Of a stretch of 64,000 nucleotides of DNA, positions 27,229-35,115 are shown in pieces. Below the pieces are notes generated by a model, which was not told where the DNA came from, ran no database searches, and saw only the letters and a list, made by a program, of their open reading frames with translations. Made by a program: the position numbers and the translations under genes. Each line of letters opens with the position of its first letter. The stretch's first letter is position 1. Source of the stretch: Faucicola mancuniensis (GTDB lineage: Bacteria; Pseudomonadota; Gammaproteobacteria; Pseudomonadales; Moraxellaceae); the NCBI RefSeq assembly GCF_046523945.1, contig NZ_CP171363.1:248001-312000 (forward strand), given 5' to 3'.

Positions 27229-27441
27229 TTAAAAATAAATGCGATAACCTGCACCTGTGTGAATGCGTAATTCGCTAACTGCTTCGCCAACAGGTTCTAC
27301 ATCACCAAAAAAACCATCATTTTCAATGCGGGCAATACGGTTTAATATCTTTGCTTTAATTTGTGGGTTTTTTAGTTTTTTTAATCATTTTTCAAATATT
27401 TCGGTATATTCCACACAATACACTGGCTCAATATCACTCAT
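27229..27441 (-). pseudogene. RelE/HigB-type (ParE superfamily) toxin remnant with in-frame TGA
   Basis: From an ATG at 27441 (or 27447) the frame reads MSDIEPVYCVEYTEIFEK, then TGA (27385-27387), then LKKLKNPQIKAKILNRIARIE and ELRIHTGAGYRIYF before TAA. The pattern F-x-x-W-L-x-x-L-K, GDVEPVGE and ELRIH-GAGYRIYF is that of the addiction-module killer protein/HigB group, and the family residue at the TGA is normally Trp, so TGG to TGA is the likely change. The usual C-terminal 20-30 residues after GYRIYF are missing too. No antitoxin frame is next to it. It is a decayed toxin gene lying between dsbD and gspG. Confidence 0.8.
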
Positions 27442-27468
27442 ATTCATCTTTTGGTTTATCAATTATTT

Positions 27469-27906
27469 TTACAATTTGGCAAAAATATCTTTGTTGCTAT
27501 CTTCGCCACCTTCGGCATTGTCCGCACCGAGTGAAAATAAGTCATAAGCACGCCCTTCCGTACCAGGGGCGACATATTGCAAGTCATTTTCCCAGCCGTC
27601 TTTTGGAAAACCGCCTTTGATATAGCCACCTTCAGGCTAGTTTTTTGCCCCTTGCGGTGGCGTTAAAAGTGCGTTTAAGCCTTCTTGCGTGGTTGGGTAG
27701 CGTCCATTGTCTACTTTAAACATATCAATGGCATTTGATGTGGTGGCAAGGGCGGTTTCGGTGGTTTTGACACGGGCTTTGTCGCTTTGTCCGACAACTT
27801 TTGGTACGACCAAACCTGCCATAATCGCTAGAATGACAATCACGACCATGACTTCAATTAAGGTAAAACCTGCTTGTTTGTTGATTTTTTGGGTGTTTTT
27901 TGACAT
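27469..27906 (-). pseudogene. gspG: Type II secretion major pseudopilin GspG with one in-frame TAG
   Basis: From the ATG at 27906 (GGAAAA upstream) the frame has the leader MSKNTQKINKQAG^FTLIEVMVVIVILAIMAG and the GspG body (MFKVDNGRYPTTQEGLNAL). It hits TAG at 27637-27639 after PPQGAKN, then continues in the same phase as PEGGYIKGGFPKDGWENDLQYV, SLGADNAEGGEDSNKDIF and a TAA. Read through, the length (145 residues) and C-terminal calcium-site region are normal for GspG. In related proteins the interrupted position is often Trp (AKNW). Truncation removes the last 55 residues, including the calcium site, and should abolish T2SS pseudopilus assembly. No other gsp genes are in the window. Confidence 0.85.
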
Positions 27907-28057
27907 ATTTTTTCCATTAGATAGCATTAAATCGTATGTTATTTTAACAGAAAAATTGATGTTTTTGATAATTTTTGCTAAATAAATCCGTTGCTTAAGA
28001 TTTTGGAAAAATTGATGGGGAAATGGCGTTTATGATGATAATAAAACCATTCCGAAA

Positions 28058-28250
28058 AACCTATCCAAATCTACCTATAGGCAAATTTAGCGTTTTCTTC
28101 CTACTTCACCGTTGTTTGCTCTTGTCATTTGACTTAAGACTTACATCAACTCCATAGGCTGACACGGTGGAACTCACCGCCAAAAATATTAGGTTGTTAA
28201 AACCTTAGTTGCATGATTTAGGATATTGATACTAGCGTTTATATCTCTAT
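28058..28250 (-). ncRNA. Possible omega-RNA at the TnpB 3' end/right end
   Basis: In IS200/IS605 and IS607 elements the guide RNA of TnpB overlaps the tnpB 3' end and runs to the element's right end, with the flank as guide. Here the 130 bases after the tnpB stop contain a compact hairpin (CGGTG-AGTTC-CACCG) and an unpaired A/G-rich tract ending at the right inverted repeat. The call rests on position and general architecture only. Confidence 0.35.
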
Positions 28251-29353
28251 CATGCGTAATATGGCAATTTGGGCATTGCCAATTTCTCATACTAAGTAGC
28301 AAGTTATCCAATTTATAATTACAATTGTGGCAAGTTTTCGAACTGGGATAAAATCTATCTAATTCTTTCACTGTTTTGCCCCATTGGTTCGCTTTATAAA
28401 TCAATTGTCGTTTAAACTCATAAAAACCTAAATCATTAATCGCACGGCTAAGTTTTTTATTCTTTACCATGCCTTTTACATTTAGGTTTTCAAGACAAAT
28501 CACATCATAAGACTTAACAAGGCTTGTGGTTAGCTTGTGTAAAAAGTCTTTTCTGATATTGCTGATTTTAAAGTGTAGCCGTGATAGCTTGGTTTTTGCC
28601 TTTTCACGGTTTTTTGAGCCTTTTTGTTTTTTTGATAAACTTTTATTCAATCGTCTTAGTTGTTTGAGTTTGTTTTTTAATGGTTTTGGTGCTTGGATTT
28701 TTTCGCCATTTGACAAGGTGGCAAGGTCTGTAATGCCTAAATCAATACCAACTTGTTTGTCTGTTTTGGGTTGTGGTTTGATGATGTTTTGTAATTCAAC
28801 GGCAACTGATACAAACCATTTACCGCCTTGTTTAAAGATTTTGGCAGATAGGATTTTGCCTGTGTGTCGCAGTTTTTCACGCATTCTAACAAGTCCAAGA
28901 TTGGGGACTTTGATAAAAGGTTTGTTATTGATGTCAATAAGTTTAAATTGGTCGTTGGATAAGCTAAATCTGTCATTTACGCCTTTTTTTTCTAAATTGT
29001 GGGTATTTGCTTTCACCTTTAAAAAAGCGTTTGAATGCGTCTCCTAGTTGCATGATGGCAAGTTGTGGGCTGCATTTGGTTACTTCTAGCATAAAGGGGA
29101 ATTGTTGTCTTTTTATGCTATTTAGTTGTTTTCTTAATTTGCCTTGTGATGGTTTGTTAAGTTTGGTTTCATCAATTTCTATGCTATTTGCTAAACATTC
29201 GTCACTGTATTTTTTGTCTTGTTCGTATTGGTTTTGCCATTCGGCTAACGCCCAGTTATAGGCAAGACGAGCCACACCGCAAGCCTTTGCAAAGTAGGTT
29301 GCTTGTTTATTCGTTGGGTCTAGGGCGATGATGTGTCCACGTATTAGGGTCAT
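28189..29353 (-). pseudogene. tnpB: TnpB (RuvC-like RNA-guided nuclease/OrfB transposase), frameshifted in an A8 run
   Basis: The frame from the ATG at 29353 (MTLIRGHIIALDPTNKQATYF) continues to ...YPQFRKKRRK and stops; the next frame resumes at ...KKGVNDRFSLSND. The switch falls in a run of eight A on the minus strand (28984-28991 on the plus strand as T8). With seven A the frames join smoothly as FRKKGVNDRF. The rest is intact: RuvC motif I GIDLGI, motif II CLENLNV, a four-cysteine zinc ribbon (CHNC, CPNC) and motif III HDRDINAS. TnpB is an RNA-guided DNA nuclease that helps retain the element. A8 slippage during transcription could restore some full-length protein. Confidence 0.85.
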
Positions 29354-29354
29354 T

Positions 29355-29492
29355 CTAGTACTTATCGTAACGTCTGTGTCCTTTTGGCGTTCTTTGGGCA
29401 ACAAGCATGCCACTTTTATCCCATCTGCGTAATGTTGAGACAGACACACCTAGTTGTTTTGATGCTTCGTTGATACTAATTAATCTGTTCAT
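29355..29492 (-). pseudogene. tnpA: IS607 TnpA serine recombinase, N-terminal MerR-like HTH stub
   Basis: 45 residues: MNRLISINEASKQLGVSVST, then LRRWDKSGMLVAQRTPKGHRRYD, KY and TAG. This is the start of IS607-type TnpA, a MerR-like DNA-binding domain normally followed by a catalytic resolvase domain of about 150 residues. The catalytic domain is missing and tnpB begins one base after the stop, so a clean internal deletion has joined the two genes. Confidence 0.85.
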
Positions 29493-29536
29493 TTGGATAT
29501 TGTAAAGTAGATTTGGTTAGATTTCAAGAGGCGGTT

Positions 29537-29764
29537 TCAAGCCCTAATCATATTGTTCATTTTTGCCATTTCTTGGGCATTATGCAAGTGTTGTTTGATA
29601 AGTTGCCAAACGTCGTCATTGTCTATCGCTTCAGTGGGTTGCGTGGTGATTTGAGATTGTTTTGATTGGTTTTGTTGTTGCAAACGTTTGATATATGGGT
29701 GAATACCACGAGTTGCACCGCTCATATCAAAATTTTTCTAATCTTCATAATCTTTGTCAATCAT
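29537..29764 (-). pseudogene. Antitoxin-like frame paired with the BrnT-like gene, in-frame TAG at codon 9
   Basis: The frame MIDKDYED-TAG-KNFDMSGATRGIHPYIKRLQQQ... starts at an ATG at 29764 that overlaps the BrnT-like stop (ATGA) and runs to 29537, giving 75 residues if the TAG at 29738-29740 is read. A downstream ATG at 29725 would give a 62-residue product. The start overlap and order (toxin first, then antitoxin) are typical of BrnT/BrnA-like modules. The sequence is polar, Gln-rich and ends in a charged helix (KQHLHNAQEMAKMNN). I do not recognise the family, so antitoxin is inferred from context. Confidence 0.5.
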
Positions 29765-29961
29765 AATTGATATTCTCTAACTTGTTGTTTATTGGCTTTA
29801 AATCCAATAATTAACCTAATGCTATCTTCTTTAGTGATAGAGTTTTCGTCCAAAATAACACTACAACATTCTTCAAAACTTACTTGATGTGTTTGAATAA
29901 CAAGTTTTGCTTTCTCATCATTATTCCATTCAAAAGTAATACCTGCAATTTTTACTATCAC
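29761..29961 (-). pseudogene. BrnT-like toxin with probable internal deletion
   Basis: 66 residues. The start (FEWNNDEKAKLVIQTHQVSFEEC) fits the BrnT pattern (FEWD-x-x-K-...-H-x-V-S-F-E-E), and the end (KANKQQVREYQ) resembles the BrnT tail (SARKA-x-x-x-E-x-x-x-Y). BrnT proteins are about 90 residues; the middle strand with the YxxR region is missing between RLIIG and FKANK, so roughly 25 residues appear deleted in frame. Family members are ribonuclease toxins of RelE fold. With the deletion and the antitoxin TAG the module is probably inactive. It is transcribed toward the IS607-like element. Confidence 0.55.
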
Positions 29962-29972
29962 ACAAAAATCTC

Positions 29973-30014
29973 TATCAACAAATTCTTAAATATAATATTA
30001 AGAATTTGTTGATA
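29973..30014. repeat. Perfect 17-bp AT-rich inverted repeat between eno and brnT-like gene
   Basis: TATCAACAAATTCTTAA at 29973-29989 is mirrored exactly at 29998-30014 around an 8-base loop. It follows the enolase stop by 15 bases and precedes the BrnT-like ATG by 12 bases. It has no good T run on the minus strand, so besides a terminator it could be an operator of the toxin module. Confidence 0.7.
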
Positions 30015-30029
30015 TTTGTTATTCAAAAA

Positions 30030-31355
30030 TTACGCTTTTGGATTTCTTAACCCAATAAACTCATCAGCCCCATGATAACTTGCCGTTACCATTTGCTCAA
30101 TGCGTAACAATTGATTGTATTTCGCCACACGGTCAGAACGGCATAGCGAGCCTGTTTTGATTTGTCCTGCCGCTGTACCGACTGCCAAATCCGCAATCGT
30201 GCTATCTTCCGTTTCACCAGAACGGTGGCTAATCACAGTTGCATAGCCGTTTTGTTTTGCCAAATAAATCGCATCAAGCGTTTCTGACAACGTACCAATT
30301 TGGTTAAATTTAATCAAAATCGCATTACCGATATGTTTATCAATGCCTTCTTGCAAAATTTTTGGGTTGGTAACGAACAAATCATCACCGACTAACTGCA
30401 CTTTATCGCCCAATTTTTTGGTCAAATACGCCCAGCCGTCCCAATCGCTTTCATCAAGACCATCTTCAATTGAGATAATCGGATATTGATTGGCAAGATT
30501 AGCAAGATAATCGGCAAACCCTTCAGATGTAAAGGCTTTGTTGCCTTCCCCTGCCAAAATGTACTGACCATCTTTGTAAAATTCTGATGATGCACAATCC
30601 AATGCCAAATAAATATCTTTACCTGCTTTGTAGCCTGCTTGTTCAATCGCTTGCAAAATCACGGTAATCGCTTCTTCGTTTGAACGTAAATTTGGAGCAA
30701 AACCGCCTTCATCGCCAACCGCTGTGTTTAAACCTTGTTTTTTCAACACAGATTTTAAGCTGTGGAATACTTCCGCACCCGCACGCAACGCTTCGCCAAA
30801 ACTGCTAAAATTAATCGGCTCAATCATAAACTCTTGAATATCAACGGTATTATCGGCATGAGCACCACCGTTTAAAATATTCATCATCGGCACAGGCATA
30901 GACAACGAAGTTTGCCCACGCAAGTTAGCGATATATTGATGTAATGGCAATTTGTTTGATTGTGCCGCTGCACGAGCTGCCGCAAGCGATACGGCTAGGG
31001 TTGCATTTGCCCCTAGTTTTTCTTTGTTTTCTGTGCCGTCAAGTTCAATCAATTTGTTATCAATCGCTTGTTGCGCAGTTACGTCCATGTCCATTAGGGC
31101 AGAGCGGATTTCGCTATTGACGTTGGCAACGGCTTTTTTGACACCTTTACCCAGATAGCGAGATTTGTCGCCATCACGCAGTTCTAGGGCTTCACGAGAG
31201 CCTGTTGATGCACCACTTGGTGCGGATGCTCGTCCGATTGTGCCGTCTGCCAAAATCACGTCAGCTTCAATTGTCGGATTGCCACGAGAGTCTAGGATTT
31301 CACGAGCGACAATGTCAATAATTTGGTTGTTGGTGGTGGTTTCTTCTGCGTACAT
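30030..31355 (-). CDS. eno: Enolase
   Basis: 441 residues from the ATG at 31355, preceded by AAGGAAAAC. The family landmarks are complete: AREILDSRGNPTIE near the N-terminus, GDEGGFAPN, the magnesium ligands in SIEDGLDESDW and LVGDDLFVTN, the catalytic lysine in IKFNQIGT and the loop SHRSGETED. Enolase interconverts 2-phosphoglycerate and phosphoenolpyruvate in the cytosol and in many gammaproteobacteria is also a degradosome subunit. The N-terminal extension (MYAEETTTNNQ) is about ten residues longer than usual. It is normal otherwise and appears monocistronic. Confidence 0.98.
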   Translation of the reverse strand: MYAEETTTNNQIIDIVAREILDSRGNPTIEADVILADGTIGRASAPSGASTGSREALELRDGDKSRYLGKGVKKAVANVNSEIRSALMDMDVTAQQAIDNKLIELDGTENKEKLGANATLAVSLAAARAAAQSNKLPLHQYIANLRGQTSLSMPVPMMNILNGGAHADNTVDIQEFMIEPINFSSFGEALRAGAEVFHSLKSVLKKQGLNTAVGDEGGFAPNLRSNEEAITVILQAIEQAGYKAGKDIYLALDCASSEFYKDGQYILAGEGNKAFTSEGFADYLANLANQYPIISIEDGLDESDWDGWAYLTKKLGDKVQLVGDDLFVTNPKILQEGIDKHIGNAILIKFNQIGTLSETLDAIYLAKQNGYATVISHRSGETEDSTIADLAVGTAAGQIKTGSLCRSDRVAKYNQLLRIEQMVTASYHGADEFIGLRNPKA

Positions 31356-31468
31356 GGTGTTTTCCTTTTATGGATTAAAAACAAGAAAGCAATTATTTAA
31401 AAAATATCGCTATCATTATAATTTATATATAGAATTTGGTAAATGGTAAATTGTGAATTTGATACAAA

Positions 31469-31506
31469 TAAAAAAACTCTTCACCATAATGATGAAAAGT
31501 TTTTTT
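31469..31506 (-). terminator. Hairpin terminator after the NSS symporter gene
   Basis: AAAAAAACT/AGTTTTTTT arms with a TCA/TGA inner pair and two mismatches lie about 50 bases beyond the symporter stop; A and T runs flank both sides, so it may work in both directions. Confidence 0.6.
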
Positions 31507-31552
31507 GTTAAACAACATTTTGATAAAAAATTATTTGCTATTACTCAGTATT

Positions 31553-32947
31553 TTATCCCAACAACTCAGTTAAAAATACCGCCACAATGCCTATCGGTGC
31601 AATAAATTTGACGATAATTTGCCAGATTGACCACGCAGTATCTGACATCCCCAATTCGTCTTTGATAGCTTGTTGGTTCATAAACCAACCCATCAAAATA
31701 ATCGTGCCTAAGCCTGTAATTGGCAACATGATTTTACTAGAAATATAGTCAAGTGCATCAAAAATACCTTGTGGAATTTCTTTTCCACCTTTGACAATGG
31801 TAAATACGGCAAAATCTTTTAATTCATTAAACGATAGCAACGCCAAAATACCCACCGCCCAAGTCGCTAACGCACCAACAATAGTACAGACTTTACGGCT
31901 CATTGGCGTTCTTTCTTCCAAAAACTCCACGATTGGCTCAAGGATAGAAATTGACGAAGTCAAAGCAGCAAAAGTTAAAAGCAAAAAGAACAATGTACCA
32001 ACAACCACGCCAAAACCCATTTGTCCAAACGCAATCGGCAAGGTGACAAAAACCAAACCTGGCACTGCCGCAGGGTCAAGATTATTGCTAAACAAAATTG
32101 GGAAAATCGCCAGACCTGCCGCCAATGAAAAAATAATATCCCAAATAATTACCGTACGAGCGGTTGATAACAAATCTACATCTTCTTTAAGATAAGAGCC
32201 ATAGCTTACCATAATTGCCATACCAAGCGATAAACAGAAAAACGCATGACCCAACGCCGCCATTAACACTTTACCCACGCCGACTTCTTGCATACGAGCC
32301 AAGTCAAATTTGAATAAAAACGCGACGCCTTTGGCAAACTCCATATTGACAGCATTGTAACCCACGATAAATAACAAAATAATCGCCAATGCAGGCATTA
32401 AGATTTTTGACGCTTTTTCAATACCTGATGATACACCATTGGCGATAATAAAGGCGGTTAAGCCCATAAAAATTGTATGCCAAATCGTCATTTCCATTGG
32501 GCTTGCCAACATATCGGTAAATATCGCCCCTGTCGCATCGCCATTTAGACCTGCAAACGCATTCATGCCAGCTTTTGCCGTATAGTTCAGCGACCAACCG
32601 CCAATCACACTATAAAACGACAAAATCATAAACGCCGCCAAAATCCCCGAATAGCCCAAAATACTCCACGCAGGGGACGTATTATTGGCAATCGCTGCTT
32701 TGCGAAAGCTTGCCGCAGGGTTGCTTTGACCACGACGACCAATCAGCCATTCGGTAACCAACACAGGAAAACCAATCAAAGCAATACTGATAATAAACAC
32801 AATAACGAAAGCTGAACCACCGCTATCGCCCGTCATATAAGGGAACTTCCAAATACTACCCAAGCCGACAGCAGAACCAACCGCCGCCATCAAAAAGCCG
32901 ATTTTTGAGCTCCATTGTGAATGAGAAGATTTATGTGATGCACTCAT
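31553..32947 (-). CDS. Sodium-dependent transporter, neurotransmitter:sodium symporter (NSS/SNF) family
   Basis: 464 residues with about eleven or twelve hydrophobic helices. The N-terminal signature GSAVGLGSIWKFPYMTGDSGGSAF is the sodium- and substrate-binding TM1/TM2 region of the LeuT-type family. Bacterial members import amino acids or related amines with sodium at the inner membrane; the substrate is not evident here. The ATG at 32947 has a strong AAGGAG site. It is a single gene, with terminator-like hairpins on both sides. Confidence 0.92.
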   Translation of the reverse strand: MSASHKSSHSQWSSKIGFLMAAVGSAVGLGSIWKFPYMTGDSGGSAFVIVFIISIALIGFPVLVTEWLIGRRGQSNPAASFRKAAIANNTSPAWSILGYSGILAAFMILSFYSVIGGWSLNYTAKAGMNAFAGLNGDATGAIFTDMLASPMEMTIWHTIFMGLTAFIIANGVSSGIEKASKILMPALAIILLFIVGYNAVNMEFAKGVAFLFKFDLARMQEVGVGKVLMAALGHAFFCLSLGMAIMVSYGSYLKEDVDLLSTARTVIIWDIIFSLAAGLAIFPILFSNNLDPAAVPGLVFVTLPIAFGQMGFGVVVGTLFFLLLTFAALTSSISILEPIVEFLEERTPMSRKVCTIVGALATWAVGILALLSFNELKDFAVFTIVKGGKEIPQGIFDALDYISSKIMLPITGLGTIILMGWFMNQQAIKDELGMSDTAWSIWQIIVKFIAPIGIVAVFLTELLG

Positions 32948-33101
32948 TCTTCACTCCTTGTAATATGTTAAATTTTTTTGAGAAATGTAAATAAACGCAA
33001 ATTTTTGTATTTTTTTATTTCTCGGTATTCCAAATTGTAATGAAAGCCTTAACAAAGTCAAACTATCTTTTTTTAAATTTTGTTGGATAAAAATAAAAAA
33101 C

Positions 33102-33136
33102 CCACGATTTTTAATTTTTTTTGTTAAAAATCATGG
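33102..33136 (-). terminator. Hairpin after pepP
   Basis: CCACGATTTTTAA at 33102-33114 pairs with TTAAAAATCATGG at 33124-33136 with one mismatch and a T-rich loop. It lies about 80 bases beyond the pepP stop, with T runs on the minus strand side. Gap 32948-33215 shows no gene. Confidence 0.5.
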
Positions 33137-33215
33137 ATTTATGCTTTTATAAGATTATATAAAATATTTTTTATAATCTATGAAATTTTATTTCATCAAT
33201 TAAATTGGTTATTTT

Positions 33216-34529
33216 TTAATCAATTTTCATCAACGCTTCAATCTCTTCAACCGTTTTTGGCACATCACCTGTCAGTACCAACGGCTCACCATCGGTAATC
33301 ACCACATCATCTTCAATACGAATGCCAATACCACGATATTTTTCTGGCACAAGTTCATTATCTTTGGCAAAATACAAGCCAGGTTCAACCGTAATCACCA
33401 TGCCTTTTTGTAGTTTTCTTGGCTTGCCATCATCGCCGTTATACCGCCCTGCGTCATGCACATCAAGCCCTAGCCAATGCCCTGTACCGTGCATATAAAA
33501 AGGCGTGTAGGCTTTTTCTTCAATCAGTTTGTCCACATCGCCTGTCAAAATCCCTAAATCAATCAAACCTTGCGTTAAGATTTTTAAAGCCGTTTCGTGA
33601 TGAATTTTGCCATGTTCGCCTACTTTTAGGCTGTTAATCGCTTCAATATTTGCTTTTAAAACAACGTTATACACTTGTTTTTGTACATCGCTAAATTTGC
33701 CATTCACAGGAAACGTGCGAGTAATATCGCCTGCGTAATGCTGATACTCCGCCCCTGCGTCAATCAACACCAAATCACCGTCATTGAGCGGTTGGTCGTT
33801 TTCCACATAGTGCAAAATGTTGGCGTTGTCGCCCCCTGCCACGATACTGTTATAAGACGGCACACAGCCGTATTGTGCAAAGGCGTAATTGACTTCGGCT
33901 TCAAGGCGACCTTCGTTCATCTCTGGTGCAACGGTTTTCATTGCTTGCACATGACCGTAGGCACTAATCTCGCCTGCCACTTTCATCAAGGCGATTTCAT
34001 GTTCATCTTTTATCAGTCGCATTTCATTAATCAAACTGTCAATGTTGGTAATGGTTTCTACCACACCTTCGCCACGTTGTTTGAGTTTGGCTTGCTCTAG
34101 CCAACCGATTAAGTCGTTGTTAAAACGGGCAAAAACGTGTTTTTTGCCAAAAATTAGATTTGGCATTATCTCGTTAATGTCATCAATGGCGTGGCTTTCA
34201 TCAACGTTAAAATCGGTTTTTGCATCGTCAAGCCCTACTCGTTTGCCGTCCCAAATTTCTCGTAATTTGTCTTTTTTTCGTAAAAATAGCGTGTATTTGA
34301 CGGTATTGTTAAGTTTTTCTAATACCATTACTGATTCTGGCTCAACAAACCCTGTTAAATAAAAAAAGCTACTATCGGCTCGATATTTGTATTCGGCATC
34401 GTTATTGCGTATATGGGTGGGGGCGGTGTTTAAAATCGCAAGGCTATTGTTGGGCATTTGCTCGGCAAATTTAGCTCTGCGTTTGGCAAAGACGGATTGG
34501 GGTAATGGGGGTAATAATGTAATTTGCAT
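33216..34529 (-). CDS. pepP: Xaa-Pro aminopeptidase (M24B)
   Basis: 437 residues from the ATG at 34529, which has AAGGA at a proper distance; the ATG six bases upstream sits too close to that site. The N-terminal domain begins LPQSVFAKRRAKFAEQM. The pita-bread catalytic domain carries the five metal ligands: two Asp in LIDAGAEYQHYAGDITRTF, His in HGTGHWLGLDVHD, Glu in TVEPGLYF and Glu in IRIEDDVVIT. It removes N-terminal residues next to proline in the cytosol. pepP and ygfB are neighbours in many gammaproteobacteria; here they are 2 kb apart with argE and vapBC between them, consistent with insertion. Confidence 0.95.
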   Translation of the reverse strand: MQITLLPPLPQSVFAKRRAKFAEQMPNNSLAILNTAPTHIRNNDAEYKYRADSSFFYLTGFVEPESVMVLEKLNNTVKYTLFLRKKDKLREIWDGKRVGLDDAKTDFNVDESHAIDDINEIMPNLIFGKKHVFARFNNDLIGWLEQAKLKQRGEGVVETITNIDSLINEMRLIKDEHEIALMKVAGEISAYGHVQAMKTVAPEMNEGRLEAEVNYAFAQYGCVPSYNSIVAGGDNANILHYVENDQPLNDGDLVLIDAGAEYQHYAGDITRTFPVNGKFSDVQKQVYNVVLKANIEAINSLKVGEHGKIHHETALKILTQGLIDLGILTGDVDKLIEEKAYTPFYMHGTGHWLGLDVHDAGRYNGDDGKPRKLQKGMVITVEPGLYFAKDNELVPEKYRGIGIRIEDDVVITDGEPLVLTGDVPKTVEEIEALMKID

Positions 34530-34556
34530 TTTCATTCCTTAGAATTAATAGAGATT

Positions 34557-34710
34557 TTAATCGTTACTTAGGGGAAAAACTATCGCATATATACGTTGAT
34601 TTTTTTCTCGTCCTTCTTTGGTCGTATTATCAGCAATCGGACGTTCAGTACCATAAGAGTTAATAGTGATATGATTTTCGTTGATACCATAGAAATCTTT
34701 ATTTTCATTC
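34557..34710 (-). pseudogene. C-terminal remnant of an OmpA-domain protein
   Basis: The minus strand just after vapC reads, in one open phase, ...NENKDFYGINENHITINSYG, then TERPIADNTTKEGREKNQRI and YAIVFPLSND before a TAA. The motif YG-x-E-x-P-I-A-D-N-x-T-x-x-G-R-x-x-N-R-R is the end of the peptidoglycan-binding OmpA domain. Only about 50 residues remain and no start is available, since vapC occupies the upstream side. The vapBC module therefore seems to have replaced or truncated the gene. Confidence 0.75.
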
Positions 34711-35115
34711 GCTCACCCAATCTTCCACCGTCAAACCCACAATCCGCTCAAACTCTTTGACATTATGCGTTACCAACACCGCCCCAACCGCCAACGCATG
34801 ACACGCAATCCACAAATCATTATTGCCAATCGGTGTGCCTTTTGCCTTTAATTGCAAAAATTGTTCGGCATAATGCTCGCTAATTTTGCCGTCCGTTGGA
34901 TAAACCACATCAACAATTTGCATTAAATCGTCCAATAATGCCATTGATGCCTGTTTTTTTGTGCTATTGCCAATTCCTTTTAACAGTTCAGCATGAGTTA
35001 CAAAAGACATTACCAATTTATGTTGCAAACTTAACGCATTGGCTCGTTTTGCGACAATTTTAGGCCTTTTTTTCATGATATAAATCAAAATATTGGTATC
35101 AAGCATATAAATCAT
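34705..35115 (-). CDS. vapC: PIN-domain ribonuclease toxin VapC
   Basis: 136 residues. PIN-domain acidic residues are in place: Asp6 in MLDTNILIY, Glu43 in THAELLKGI and Asp100 in GNNDLWIACHAL, followed by VTHNVKEF. VapC toxins are magnesium-dependent RNases, many of which cut initiator tRNA. The start overlaps the antitoxin stop by four bases (ATGA). The final codons run into the OmpA remnant sequence. It looks intact. Confidence 0.93.
   Translation of the reverse strand: MIYMLDTNILIYIMKKRPKIVAKRANALSLQHKLVMSFVTHAELLKGIGNSTKKQASMALLDDLMQIVDVVYPTDGKISEHYAEQFLQLKAKGTPIGNNDLWIACHALAVGAVLVTHNVKEFERIVGLTVEDWVSE

Larger units (their letters stand above)
28058..29523 (-). mobile_element. IS607-like element, internally deleted, with tnpA stub and frameshifted tnpB
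   Basis: A ~19-bp imperfect inverted repeat bounds the element: AACCTATCCAAATCTACCT at 28058-28076, and the complement of AATCTAACCAAATCTACTT at 29505-29523 (16 of 19 match). Inside, on the minus strand, are a 45-residue tnpA N-terminus and tnpB, in IS607 order. The catalytic part of the serine recombinase TnpA is deleted, so the element cannot move by itself. It is inserted between gspG and the toxin/antitoxin remnants. Confidence 0.75.

Noticed and set aside
27263..27620. Plus-strand frames over the gspG and toxin remnants
   Set aside because: The complementary strand carries clear GspG and toxin sequence; these are shadows.
28189..29353. Stand-alone TnpB-derived system such as a CRISPR effector
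   Set aside because: It lies within inverted ends with a tnpA stub, and no array or adaptation genes are nearby.
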